This document shows positions 8,966 to 16,464 of a stretch of 18,166 nucleotides of DNA, one piece after another; the first letter of the stretch is position 1; each line of letters begins with the position of its first letter. The DNA is from Acidobacteriaceae bacterium UBA1307. Lineage in GTDB: Bacteria > Acidobacteriota > Terriglobia > Terriglobales > Acidobacteriaceae. The stretch lies in NCBI GenBank assembly GCA_002307235.1, contig DBTV01000035.1:130236-148401 (forward strand), given 5' to 3'. The translations under genes and the position numbers were made by a program. The notes beneath the pieces are model-generated. The model had not been told where the DNA came from and made no database searches. It was given only the letters and a program-made list of their open reading frames with translations.

Positions 8966-9065
8966 CTGGCGGCGGCGGCGAAAACGCAGATAATAGAAAT
9001 TGCTCTGGGATGATTCGCCCGTTCGGCGTTGCAGCTCGCGCTGGCGAAGGCACGCGCCCGAACGG
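8966..9065 (+). promoter_or_regulatory. Possible promoter and inverted repeat upstream of ftsK
   Basis: GATAAT at 8989-8994 is a good -10 element, but the -35 position (CTGGCG, 8966-8971) is poor. Further down, CCGTTCGG (9019-9026) and CCGAACGG (9058-9065) form an 8-bp inverted repeat spanning the ftsK leader and reaching its weak ribosome binding site GGAA (9064-9067). Confidence 0.3.
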
Positions 9066-9079
9066 AAATACTCCCATTT

Positions 9080-11689
9080 ATGAAACCAATTCGCATTGTT
9101 CTGTCGCCGACGCGCAGCCGCCCCCTGAATATCTTTCTGGGACTGATGGTGGCGCTGGTCGCGCTCCTTCTTCTTCTTGCGCTGGCAACCTATCATGTCT
9201 CCGACCCATCGCTGGATACGGCGACGGGCGTGGTGCTGACGCATGGCGCCCAGAACTGGATCGGCCTGTTTGGCGCCTACCTGAGCGACCTGTTGCTGCA
9301 GTCGCTCGGTGTTTCGTGCTTTCTGCTGCCGCTGTGGTTGGGCGGGCTGGCCTGGGCCTGGATGCATTCGCGGCCGGGCGGCTCGGCGCTGTTGCGCTGG
9401 CTGGGCACGCTGCTGGCGCTGGCCTTTGTGCCGACGGTGCTGGGGCTGACTCCCTGGCACTGGCGCTGGCTGGGCGTGATGCCAGTGGAGGGCGTGGTGG
9501 GCCGCCTGCTGGCCGGTGCGATGGTGCACTCGATGAATCTGCAGGGGGCATGGATCGTGGCGGGCGTGCTGGCCGTGGTCGGGCTCTATTTTTCATCGTC
9601 GGTGAGTTTCTGGACCCTGCGAGAAAACGTTGAGGACCGCTGGCTGAACCTGATGCACTGGCGCGACCGCTGGCAGAACTGGCGCGAAGAAAAGGCCGAG
9701 CAGAAAGAGTTGCAGGCCGCCTTGCGCGAGGCCGAGCGGACCGGGCGTGCGCCGAAGATTGCGCCGCGTGACGGGCGCATGGCGCTACGAACCGAAGGGG
9801 TGGAAGACGAGCCCGAACGGCGCGGCCTTTTCGCGCGCATCTTTGGCCGCAAAAAGCCAGTCGAGGTGGACGAGTTCGAGGGCGAGATTCCTGCCTATCA
9901 GCGGGCGCGCTTTGGCGACGAAGAGGCCACGCCCAAGCGGCGCACCAGCATTTGGGAACGCGGTTCCGCCGAGGCTGTTGCGCCGGAGGAGCTGACGGAG
10001 GAGGGTGTGCCTCTGGGACCGATTCCGGTGCCACCGCGCGCCCCGGCCTTTGCCTCGGAGATGGGCGAGACGTACACCGAGGAGCTTCCCGATGAAGCGC
10101 CGCAGAGCTTTGTGCCCGAGCCTGCCTATGAACCGGTTGCCGCGCCGGTGGCCGAGGCCATTGCAATTCACGAGCGTGCCGATGCCGCGCCGCGCACGGC
10201 CGCCGTTGCGCAACACAGTGTGAGCGGCTTCAAGCTGCCGCCGAGCACGCTGCTGAGCGAGGGCGAAGGGCCGCAGTCGGTCAACGAGGCCGAGCTGCGC
10301 GAGGACGCGCGGGCGCTGATGGAAAAGTGCGCCGAGTTCGACGTGCGCGGGCAGATCGTGCAGATTACGCCCGGGCCGATGGTGACCACCTTCGAGTTCA
10401 AGCCCGAGGCGGGCGTCAAATATTCGCGCGTCACGGGCCTTGCCGAGGATCTTTGCCTGGCGATGCGCGCCGAGAGCATTCTGATCGAGCGCATTCCCGG
10501 CAAAAGCACGGTCGGCATTCAGGTGCCGAACTCCGAGCGCGAGACGATTCACCTGCGCAGCATCGTCGAGAGCGAAAAATTCGCCAAGGCCAAGGGACGC
10601 CTGCTGATGGCGATGGGCAAGGACATCAACGGTGGCATCGTCACCGAGGATCTGGCCTCGATGCCCCATCTTTTGATCGCCGGCTCAACCGGCTCGGGCA
10701 AATCGGTGGCGATCAACGCCATGATTACCAGCCTGCTGTTCCGCATGACGCCCGATCAGGTACGGCTGATTCTGGTGGACCCCAAGCGCGTGGAACTGAG
10801 CATGTACGCGGGGATTCCGCATCTGTTCACGCCGATCATCACCGACCCGAAGCTGGCGGCCAATGCGCTGCGCAACGCGGTCCGCGAGATGGAGCGCCGG
10901 TTGAAGCTGCTGGCCGCGCACGGCGTGCGCAACATCGACCACTACAACAAGCTCTTTGACGGTTCGATGCCGCTGCAGTTCGACGACGATGCGGCCGAAG
11001 AAGGTCCGCTGCCTTTCATCGTCATCATCATCGATGAGCTGGCCGATCTGATGATGCTTGACCGCGCCAACGTCGAGGAATCGATTACGCGGCTGGCGCA
11101 GATGGCGCGCGCGGTAGGCATTCATCTGATTCTGGCCACGCAGCGGCCCTCGGTCGACGTGATCACTGGCCTCATCAAGGCCAATGTGCCGACGCGGTTG
11201 AGCTTCCGGCTGGCGACCAAGGTGGACTCGCGCACGATTCTCGATTCAAACGGAGCGGAGTCATTGCTGGGCCGAGGCGATATGCTGTTTCTGCCGCCGG
11301 GCACCAGCCGCCAGCGCCGCCTGCATGCGCCCTATGTGAGCGAAAAGGAGACGTCCGCGGTGGTCGGCTTCTGGAAGGCGCAGGGCGAGGCCGAATACAT
11401 TGAGGGTTTTCTGGAGGCGCCAAAGGACGAGGGCGCGCATGGTGGCGCGGGCACGGGCGACGATGACAACGACCCGCTCTATAACGATGCCGTGCAACTG
11501 GTCTTCGAGTTTGGCAAGGCCTCGACCTCGCTGTTGCAGCGGCGGCTGCGCGTAGGCTATGGCCGCGCCGCGCATCTGGTCGACATCATGGAGCGCGACG
11601 GGCTGGTGGGCCCGGCCGATGGCTCGCGGCCGCGCGAGTTGTTGAAGCCGCCGGGATGGCTGCACGAGGTTGCCGCCGAACAGGAGTAA
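9080..11689 (+). CDS. ftsK: DNA translocase FtsK
   Basis: An 869-residue FtsK/SpoIIIE translocase, the ATP-driven DNA pump at the septum that clears chromosome ends and activates XerCD at dif. The N-terminal membrane part has four hydrophobic segments (about 16-37, 59-93, 103-122, 141-176). A charged, acidic and Pro/Ala-rich linker (about 185-390) leads to the motor: Walker A G-S-T-G-S-G-K-S at 535-542 and Walker B I-V-I-I-I-D-E with D652/E653. The C-terminal winged-helix gamma domain (about 795-862; FEFGKASTSLLQRRLRVGYG and AAHLVDIMERDGLVGP) reads polar KOPS sequences. Length fits non-enterobacterial FtsK. The ATG at 9080 is preferred over the in-frame TTG at 9029 because the protein starts well at M-K-P-I-R-I-V; its Shine-Dalgarno is weak. 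Confidence 0.96.
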   Translation: MKPIRIVLSPTRSRPLNIFLGLMVALVALLLLLALATYHVSDPSLDTATGVVLTHGAQNWIGLFGAYLSDLLLQSLGVSCFLLPLWLGGLAWAWMHSRPGGSALLRWLGTLLALAFVPTVLGLTPWHWRWLGVMPVEGVVGRLLAGAMVHSMNLQGAWIVAGVLAVVGLYFSSSVSFWTLRENVEDRWLNLMHWRDRWQNWREEKAEQKELQAALREAERTGRAPKIAPRDGRMALRTEGVEDEPERRGLFARIFGRKKPVEVDEFEGEIPAYQRARFGDEEATPKRRTSIWERGSAEAVAPEELTEEGVPLGPIPVPPRAPAFASEMGETYTEELPDEAPQSFVPEPAYEPVAAPVAEAIAIHERADAAPRTAAVAQHSVSGFKLPPSTLLSEGEGPQSVNEAELREDARALMEKCAEFDVRGQIVQITPGPMVTTFEFKPEAGVKYSRVTGLAEDLCLAMRAESILIERIPGKSTVGIQVPNSERETIHLRSIVESEKFAKAKGRLLMAMGKDINGGIVTEDLASMPHLLIAGSTGSGKSVAINAMITSLLFRMTPDQVRLILVDPKRVELSMYAGIPHLFTPIITDPKLAANALRNAVREMERRLKLLAAHGVRNIDHYNKLFDGSMPLQFDDDAAEEGPLPFIVIIIDELADLMMLDRANVEESITRLAQMARAVGIHLILATQRPSVDVITGLIKANVPTRLSFRLATKVDSRTILDSNGAESLLGRGDMLFLPPGTSRQRRLHAPYVSEKETSAVVGFWKAQGEAEYIEGFLEAPKDEGAHGGAGTGDDDNDPLYNDAVQLVFEFGKASTSLLQRRLRVGYGRAAHLVDIMERDGLVGPADGSRPRELLKPPGWLHEVAAEQE

Positions 11690-11702
11690 AACAGGGGAAA
11701 AA

Positions 11703-11738
11703 GCGAATGCGACAGGTCGAAGAGCCTGTCGCATTTGC
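11703..11738 (+). terminator. Long stem-loop after ftsK
   Basis: AATGCGACAGG (11706-11716) pairs perfectly with CCTGTCGCATT (11725-11735), extended by three more pairs to 11703-11738, 14 bases after the ftsK stop. There is no T-run on the plus strand. The A-rich stretch before it would give a U-rich tail on minus-strand transcripts. Confidence 0.55.
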
Positions 11739-11965
11739 GCGTGCGGGCCGCGCGCAGTCAGGAAAAAGACGAGAAAGAAAGGGCTGTGAGCGGGGAGGAT
11801 GTGCATGGAGGGTTTGTTGTGCTACACTTCGCGGGTAAACGCTTTCTCGGTTTCGCCGTGCTCTGGACCCCATGGTTTTTTACTCCGGAAATTCATGGCA
11901 ACTTCCATGGGAACAAGGGGCGGAAACGGGCGGGCGGGTGCAAGGAATTTTATCCGGTTTTTCGC
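11739..11965 (+). other. Gene-free stretch between ftsK stem-loop and symporter promoter
   Basis: No convincing gene is seen. A frame of about 81 codons exists (11735-11980) but has neither a Shine-Dalgarno nor a recognisable protein character. TACACT at 11823-11828 resembles a -10 box without a matching -35. CCATGG occurs twice (near 11870 and 11905). Confidence 0.3.
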
Positions 11966-11995
11966 TTGACAATGCTTTGAGTAAAACCATTTACT
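11966..11995 (+). promoter_or_regulatory. Promoter of the symporter operon
   Basis: A perfect -35 TTGACA (11966-11971) is followed by an 18-base spacer and TTTACT (11990-11995), four of six matches to a -10. Transcription should start near 12002, right at a set of inverted repeats. Confidence 0.6.
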
Positions 11996-12000
11996 AGAGG

Positions 12001-12040
12001 GCGAACGTTGGACTGAGCCAACGTGCGACTCGACGTTCGC
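12001..12040 (+). promoter_or_regulatory. Leader with competing hairpins ahead of the symporter
   Basis: Three overlapping pairings are possible. ACGTTGG (12005-12011) pairs with CCAACGT (12018-12024) around a 6-base loop. GCGAACGT (12001-12008) pairs with ACGTTCGC (12033-12040). AACGT (12020-12024) pairs with ACGTT (12033-12037). The first and third exclude each other, and the first and second share 12005-12008. The last arm ends one base before the Shine-Dalgarno AAGGGG (12042-12047). It could be a DNA operator, an mRNA switch or a 5' stabiliser. Confidence 0.5.
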
Positions 12041-12052
12041 CAAGGGGATGAC

Positions 12053-13945
12053 ATGTGTGGATCGGTCCCAGCTTTGTTTGCCGCCGGTAAGTTGCCGGCG
12101 GTGCTTGCACTGAGTGCGGTGCCACTGGCGCATTTGCGTCTGCTCGACATCGCCGTCATTGTGATTTATTTCGCCATGGTGCTCTGGATCGGCTTCTATC
12201 TCAAGGGCCAGTCGAACACCAGCGAAGAGTTCTTCATGGCCGGTCGCGAGATGACGGCCTGGATTGCGGGCCTGAGCTTCGTTTCCGCCAACCTCGGCTC
12301 GCTGGAGCTGATGGGCTGGGCCGGATCGGCCTATCAATACGGCATTCTGGCCACGCACTGGTACTGGATCGGCGCCATTCCGGCCATGATCTTCCTGGGC
12401 CTGGTGATGATGCCGTTCTACTACGTCTCGAAGACGCACTCGGTGCCGGGCTACCTTGACCTGCGCTATGGGCGCGCGGCTTCGAGCGTGGCGGCGGTCT
12501 CCTTTGCCGTCGAGATGATCCTGATGAGCGGCGTGAACATGTTCGCGATGGCCGTCGTCATGAAGGTCGTGCTCGGCTGGGACATGACCTTTTCGATCTT
12601 TGTATCGTCGATTGCGGTGGCTTTGTATGTGGGCCTCGGCGGCCTGCGTTCGGCCATCTTCAACGAGGTGCTGCAATTTGTGCTGATCTGGGGTGGCGCG
12701 TTGTTGGTGCCGATTCTCGGCTTGGTGCAGGCGGGCGGCATCGGTGGCCTGAAGCGGCAGATCATGCACAACATGCAGTCGATGACCGGCGTGCATGGCG
12801 ACAGCTACTTCCATCTGTGGCGCGATACGGGCAGCTTTGCGGCCAACCCGATGGGCGTGCACTGGACCGGCATCGTGATGGGCCTGGGCTTTGTGATCAG
12901 CTTCGGCTACTGGACGACCGACTTTCTGGTTGTGCAGCGCGTGCTGGCGGCGCGGAATCTGCGCGCGGCGCGCATGGCTCCGATCATCGCCTCGTTCTTC
13001 AAGATGGCGACGCCGTTTATCGTGATTCTTCCCGGCCTGCTTGGCCTGGTGCTGTTGCAGAACCAGGACGGCAGCCGTCGCCAACTGGTCGGCGAAGATG
13101 TGGTGGCCGCCTGCGCGCAGAACTCGGCGGGCGCGGTCGCCAACGTCGGTGCCTGTCAGGCGGCGATGGCCAAGACCTCTCTGACGGCCGAAGGGCAGCA
13201 GAAGGTTCTGGCGGGCGGCCTGGATAGCGAACTGCATAGTTACAACCAGGCCCTCCCCCTGATGATGGTTCGCTATCTTGGCCCCGGCTTGTTGGGTCTG
13301 GGCATCACGGCTCTGATTGCCGGCTTCATGAGCGGCATGGCGGGCAACGTGAGCGCCTTCTCGACGGTGTGGACCTATGACATTTACAAGCCGCTGATCA
13401 ACAAGCGCGGCTCGGATGCGCACTATGTGCTGGTGGGCAGGCTGTCGATTCTGGTCGGTGTAGCGGTCTCCATTGGCGCGGCCTACCTGGTGATGCACGC
13501 GCAGGGCATCATGGATTATGTGCAGGCGCTGTTCTCGATCTTCATTGCGCCGCTGCTGGCCGTGATTCTCTTCGGCATGTTCTGGACGCGCGCCACAAAG
13601 CTGGCGGGCTTCCTCGGCATGTTGCTCGGCATTGTCTTTTCGGCGGGCCTGTTCCTGTGGGTCAAGATCAATCCGGCGGCGCTGGCCAGCGTGGCACTGT
13701 CGCCCGACGCCAAGCCGATGGCCGAGAATGTCTTCCGCGCGCTGTGGGCCTTCCTGTTCTCGTCACTGATCATCATTGTGGTGAGCATGCTGACCAAGCC
13801 GCGGCCGGTGGCCGAACTCAACGGTCTGGTCTACGGCGCGACCACGTTGCCGAGCGAAGAGCCGGTGGCCTGGTATCAGAGCGAGTGGACCTGGGCGATT
13901 GTTGTCGGCGTGCTGTTCTGCGCGCTCAACCTGTTGTGCTGGTAG
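12053..13945 (+). CDS. Sodium:solute symporter (SSS/SGLT family)
   Basis: A 630-residue polytopic inner-membrane transporter of the SSS family, resembling the Na+/sugar (vSGLT-like) branch. Visible family features are FFMAGREMTAWIAGLSFVSAN followed by L-E-L-M-G-W-A-G near residues 60-90, the signature G-G-L-R-S-A-I-F-N-E-V-L-Q-F starting near residue 196, VQRVLAARN, and GFMSGMAGNVSAFSTVWTYD before the late helices. An insertion of about 55 polar residues (about 340-400) lies between two helices. The ATG is chosen because AAGGGG lies 5 bases upstream; GTG at 12023 lies inside the hairpin leader. It is followed closely by a small membrane protein gene and an isomerase-like gene, so a sugar or sugar-like substrate is likely (inference). 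Confidence 0.92.
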   Translation: MCGSVPALFAAGKLPAVLALSAVPLAHLRLLDIAVIVIYFAMVLWIGFYLKGQSNTSEEFFMAGREMTAWIAGLSFVSANLGSLELMGWAGSAYQYGILATHWYWIGAIPAMIFLGLVMMPFYYVSKTHSVPGYLDLRYGRAASSVAAVSFAVEMILMSGVNMFAMAVVMKVVLGWDMTFSIFVSSIAVALYVGLGGLRSAIFNEVLQFVLIWGGALLVPILGLVQAGGIGGLKRQIMHNMQSMTGVHGDSYFHLWRDTGSFAANPMGVHWTGIVMGLGFVISFGYWTTDFLVVQRVLAARNLRAARMAPIIASFFKMATPFIVILPGLLGLVLLQNQDGSRRQLVGEDVVAACAQNSAGAVANVGACQAAMAKTSLTAEGQQKVLAGGLDSELHSYNQALPLMMVRYLGPGLLGLGITALIAGFMSGMAGNVSAFSTVWTYDIYKPLINKRGSDAHYVLVGRLSILVGVAVSIGAAYLVMHAQGIMDYVQALFSIFIAPLLAVILFGMFWTRATKLAGFLGMLLGIVFSAGLFLWVKINPAALASVALSPDAKPMAENVFRALWAFLFSSLIIIVVSMLTKPRPVAELNGLVYGATTLPSEEPVAWYQSEWTWAIVVGVLFCALNLLCW

Positions 13946-13969
13946 CAGCCAGAAAGAAGGAGAAACGCG

Positions 13970-14191
13970 ATGCATGGATCAAAGATTCCGATCTGGTTCT
14001 TTATTGGCGTGCTGTTGCTGGCCTACGGCTTTTTGATTGTCGGCTATGGCCTGAGCGAACTGGCGACCGGGCATGTGGCGGCCGTGCAGTTGGCGGAGTT
14101 GCACGCGCCCCTGTGGTGGGGTGGCACGCTGTTTGTGCTGGGCGTGCTGTACACGGTGAAGTTTCGGCCCGGCAAGGGCAAAGTGAAGTAA
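13970..14191 (+). CDS. Small two-helix membrane protein, possible symporter accessory subunit
   Basis: A 73-residue protein with two predicted transmembrane helices (about 7-28 and 48-65), a short polar connector (T-G-H-V-A-A-V-Q-L-A-E-L-H-A-P) and a basic tail R-P-G-K-G-K-V-K. It has an excellent ribosome binding site (AAGGAG, 7 bases before ATG) and begins 24 bases after the symporter stop, so it is almost certainly translated from the same transcript. The family is not recognised. Small two-helix partners of SSS transporters are known (DUF485 beside ActP, DUF4212 beside its symporter), so an analogous accessory role is inferred. No enzymatic motif is present. Confidence 0.8.
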   Translation: MHGSKIPIWFFIGVLLLAYGFLIVGYGLSELATGHVAAVQLAELHAPLWWGGTLFVLGVLYTVKFRPGKGKVK

Positions 14192-14212
14192 CAAGGATCA
14201 ACAGAAAAACTT

Positions 14213-14227
14213 GGGCGTAGAACGCCC
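14213..14227 (+). other. Small intercistronic hairpin
   Basis: GGGCG (14213-14217) and CGCCC (14223-14227) flank a TAGAA loop just ahead of the GGAG ribosome binding site (14229-14232) of the isomerase-like gene. It may tune translation or processing between cistrons. Confidence 0.35.
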
Positions 14228-14241
14228 TGGAGAAATAGGCA

Positions 14242-15672
14242 ATGGCAGCGAAGCGTGCAATGACGTTTGGTGTAATCGTAGGCAATCGTGGTTTCTTTCC
14301 CGATGAGTTGGCGCGTACGGGACGCGAGGAGATCATCAAGGTTCTGACCGAGGCCGGGGCAAAGGCCATCGTGCTCGATCCGAGCGAGTCCAAGCACGGC
14401 GCGGTGGAGACCTATGCCGAGTCGCAGAAGTGCGCGGAGCTGTTCAAAAAGCACGCCGAAGAGATCGACGGCATCATCATCACGCTGCCGAACTTCGGCG
14501 AAGAGCGCGGCATTGTGGACGCGATTCGCTTGTCGGGCCTGCGGGTGCCGGTGCTGGTGCAGGCCACGCCGGACCGCTCCGATGCGATGACGATCGAAGT
14601 TCGCCGTGACAGCTTCTGCGGCAAGATGAGCTGTTGCAACAATCTGATGCAGTACGAGATTCCGTACTCGCTGACGACGCTGCACACCGAGTCGTTGACC
14701 TCGCCCGAGTTCAAGGCCGATCTGGAGTGGTTCTCGCAGGTTTGCCGCATCGTCAAGGGCCTGAAGAACCTGCGCATCGGCGCCATTGGCGCGCGTCCGG
14801 CGGCCTTCAACACGGTTCGCTACTCCGAGCGCATTCTGGAGAGCAACGGCATTTCGATTGAGCCGATTGATCTGTCGGAGATCATCGGTCGCATCAACCG
14901 CCTCAAGGATTCCGACTCCGATGTCGAGGCCAAGCTGGCCGCCATCAAGAGCTATGTTTCGACCGATGGCGTCACGCACGAGGCTCTGGTGAAGATGGCC
15001 AAGCTGGGCACGGTGATCGAAGGCTGGATGAAGCAGACCAACGTGACCGTGAACGCCGTGCAGTGCTGGACCTCGATCGAGGAGTTCTTCGGCGTGGTGC
15101 CCTGCACGATCATGAGCATGATGTCGAACAACCTGATTCCGTCGGCCTGCGAGGTCGATGTGCCGGGCGTGCTTTCGATGCACATGCTGCAGTTGGCTTC
15201 GGGAACGCCGTCGGCGCTGCTCGACTGGAACAACAACTACGGCAGCGATCCGAACAAGTGCGTCTGCTTCCACTGCTCGAACCTGCCCAAGCACTTCTTC
15301 AACGCCGCGCCGAAGATGGACTACCAGGCGATCATCGCCGGCACGGTCGGCAAGCAGAACACCTTTGGCACCTGCGTGGGCCGCGTGAAGGCCGGCGCGA
15401 TGACCTACGCGCGCTTCTCGACCGACGACCGCTACGGCATCATCCGCGGCTATGTTGGCCCGGCAAAGTTCACCGACGATCCGCTCGAGACCTTTGGCGG
15501 CGCGGGCGTCTGCGAGATTCCCGAGTTGCAGAAGCTGCTCCGGTTCATCTGCCGCGAGGGCTTCGAGCATCATGTGGCGACGAACTTCAGCGATGTTTCA
15601 AAGGCCATCCACGAGGCTGCGACGCGTTACCTCGGATGGGAGAGCAACTATCATCCGGAACTGGAAGACTAA
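14242..15672 (+). CDS. L-fucose/L-arabinose isomerase-like protein
   Basis: A 476-residue cytoplasmic protein that resembles the L-fucose/L-arabinose isomerase superfamily, metal-dependent aldose-ketose isomerases. The N-terminal region alternates Rossmann-like strands (FGVIVGNRGFF; IDGIIITLPNF; VPVLVQATP; LRIGAIGARP). Candidate metal/active-site residues occur in family-like order: E280/E281 (in S-I-E-E-F-F-G), E304/D306 (in C-E-V-D-V-P-G), H344 (in C-F-H-C-S-N) and H443/H444 (in F-E-H-H-V-A). The E-to-D/E distance of about 24-26 matches both known isomerases. Two cysteine clusters, C126-x4-C131-C132 and C340-x-C342-x2-C345, are notable. The actual sugar is unknown and need not be fucose or arabinose. 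GGAG lies 9 bases before the ATG. It is the last gene of the symporter operon, before a strong terminator. Confidence 0.85.
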   Translation: MAAKRAMTFGVIVGNRGFFPDELARTGREEIIKVLTEAGAKAIVLDPSESKHGAVETYAESQKCAELFKKHAEEIDGIIITLPNFGEERGIVDAIRLSGLRVPVLVQATPDRSDAMTIEVRRDSFCGKMSCCNNLMQYEIPYSLTTLHTESLTSPEFKADLEWFSQVCRIVKGLKNLRIGAIGARPAAFNTVRYSERILESNGISIEPIDLSEIIGRINRLKDSDSDVEAKLAAIKSYVSTDGVTHEALVKMAKLGTVIEGWMKQTNVTVNAVQCWTSIEEFFGVVPCTIMSMMSNNLIPSACEVDVPGVLSMHMLQLASGTPSALLDWNNNYGSDPNKCVCFHCSNLPKHFFNAAPKMDYQAIIAGTVGKQNTFGTCVGRVKAGAMTYARFSTDDRYGIIRGYVGPAKFTDDPLETFGGAGVCEIPELQKLLRFICREGFEHHVATNFSDVSKAIHEAATRYLGWESNYHPELED

Positions 15673-15695
15673 CTGTCTTTGAATCTGCAGGAAAG

Positions 15696-15736
15696 CAGCG
15701 CAGGTTGGGCAAAACGCCCGGCCTGCGCTGTTTTTT
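15696..15736 (+). terminator. Rho-independent terminator of the symporter-isomerase operon
   Basis: CAGCGCAGG (15696-15704) pairs with CCTGCGCTG (15722-15730), with an inner GGGC/GCCC stem and an AAAAC loop, followed by six T (15731-15736). It lies 23 bases after the isomerase stop. Confidence 0.93.
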
Positions 15737-15740
15737 GGGA

Positions 15741-15770
15741 TTGAGCCGGGAGGGAGATCCGGGCTACAAT
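15741..15770 (+). promoter_or_regulatory. Promoter of the AbrB-PIN module
   Basis: TTGAGC (15741-15746), an 18-base spacer and TACAAT (15765-15770, five of six matches). It starts five bases after the previous operon's T-run, so the module has its own transcription unit. The predicted start (about 15777) falls inside the palindrome that follows. Confidence 0.65.
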
Positions 15771-15790
15771 GTCTTACCTGGAGGTAAGAC
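15771..15790 (+). promoter_or_regulatory. Operator-like palindrome overlapping start site and RBS of the antitoxin
   Basis: A perfect inverted repeat GTCTTACC - TGGA - GGTAAGAC abuts the -10 box and contains the Shine-Dalgarno GGAGG (15780-15784). Its position fits a binding site for the AbrB-type antitoxin, giving autorepression; as RNA the same 8-bp stem could hide the ribosome binding site. Confidence 0.65.
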
Positions 15791-15793
15791 GGC

Positions 15794-16057
15794 ATGGCGT
15801 ACACTGCTTCGATCAGCTCCAAAGGGCAGATTGTGATTCCGGCGGCGCTGCGCAAAAAATATCGCCTCGGTCCTCAGTCGAAGATCGTTTTTGGCGAGCA
15901 GGATGGCAAGTTGACGATGCAGTCGACGGTGCTCGATGAGGTGCTTGCCTTGCGCGGATGCCTGAGCCACGTGGAAGAGGATGTTGAGGCGTTGTGGGAA
16001 GAAGAGAAGCGTAGGGAGCGTGCGCGAGAGGAAGAGCGCATTGCGGAAATGCTATGA
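15794..16057 (+). CDS. vapB: AbrB/MazE-type antitoxin (VapB-like)
   Basis: An 87-residue protein with an N-terminal SpoVT/AbrB swapped-hairpin DNA-binding domain (about residues 3-47; S-S-K-G-Q-I-V-I-P-A-A-L-R-K is the signature) and a highly charged helical tail (about 58-87, rich in E and R) of the kind that wraps the toxin. GGAGG lies 9 bases before the ATG. Its TGA overlaps the toxin ATG (ATGA, 16054-16057), which indicates translational coupling. It probably represses its own promoter through the palindrome just upstream. Confidence 0.92.
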   Translation: MAYTASISSKGQIVIPAALRKKYRLGPQSKIVFGEQDGKLTMQSTVLDEVLALRGCLSHVEEDVEALWEEEKRRERAREEERIAEML

Positions 16058-16464
16058 AGGAGTACGTGCTGGACGCGAATGCGCTGGTGCGATATTTCCG
16101 TGGTGGAGAAGGCGCGGCCAAGGTAGAAACGTTGCTGGTGCAAGCCGACAAGGGAGTGGCGCGGCTGTGCATCTCCGCGGTGAATCTGACCGAAGTCCTC
16201 TATGTCTCTGCACGTTATCTCGGCATGGACACCGCGCAGCAGGCCGTGCGTGCCATTCAGAATCTGGTGGAATTTGTGCCTGCGGATGAGGCGCAAGCCC
16301 ATGCCGTAGCCAGGATTCGCACTAGCTATAAATTGGGCATTGCCGACAGCTTTGCCGCCGAACTGGCTCTGCGCCGCAACGCCACGCTGGTGACCGCAGA
16401 CTCCGAGTTTGCGAAGATTGGCAAGCAGATCAAAATTTTAGCCCTGCCGCGACACGCTCAATGA
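16054..16464 (+). CDS. vapC: PIN-domain ribonuclease toxin (VapC-like)
   Basis: A 136-residue PIN-domain protein, expected to be a Mg2+-dependent RNase that cuts specific RNAs when not held by the antitoxin. The four acidic residues of the PIN active site are all visible: D7 (in V-L-D-A-N), E47 (in N-L-T-E-V), D98 (in I-A-D-S-F-A-A) and D116 (in V-T-A-D-S-E-F), so the toxin appears intact. It overlaps the antitoxin gene by four bases. Its last codons and stop lie inside the arm and loop of the terminator hairpin. Confidence 0.93.
   Translation: MKEYVLDANALVRYFRGGEGAAKVETLLVQADKGVARLCISAVNLTEVLYVSARYLGMDTAQQAVRAIQNLVEFVPADEAQAHAVARIRTSYKLGIADSFAAELALRRNATLVTADSEFAKIGKQIKILALPRHAQ

Noticed and set aside
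11735..11980. Possible 81-residue gene between ftsK and the symporter
   Set aside because: It has no ribosome binding site or recognisable protein character, and it runs into the symporter promoter.
12023..12052. GTG start for the symporter at 12023
   Set aside because: It lies inside the hairpin leader with no ribosome binding site; ATG 12053 has AAGGGG five bases upstream.
11822..13498. Open frame of 558 codons on the minus strand opposite the symporter
   Set aside because: Composition is rich in H, Q, R and A with no domain, no ribosome binding site and no signal; it is the complement of a recognisable SSS transporter in G+C-rich DNA.
14044..15573. Open frame of 509 codons opposite the isomerase-like gene
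   Set aside because: Shadow of a gene with clear fold motifs; it spans two plus-strand genes and has no protein-like features.
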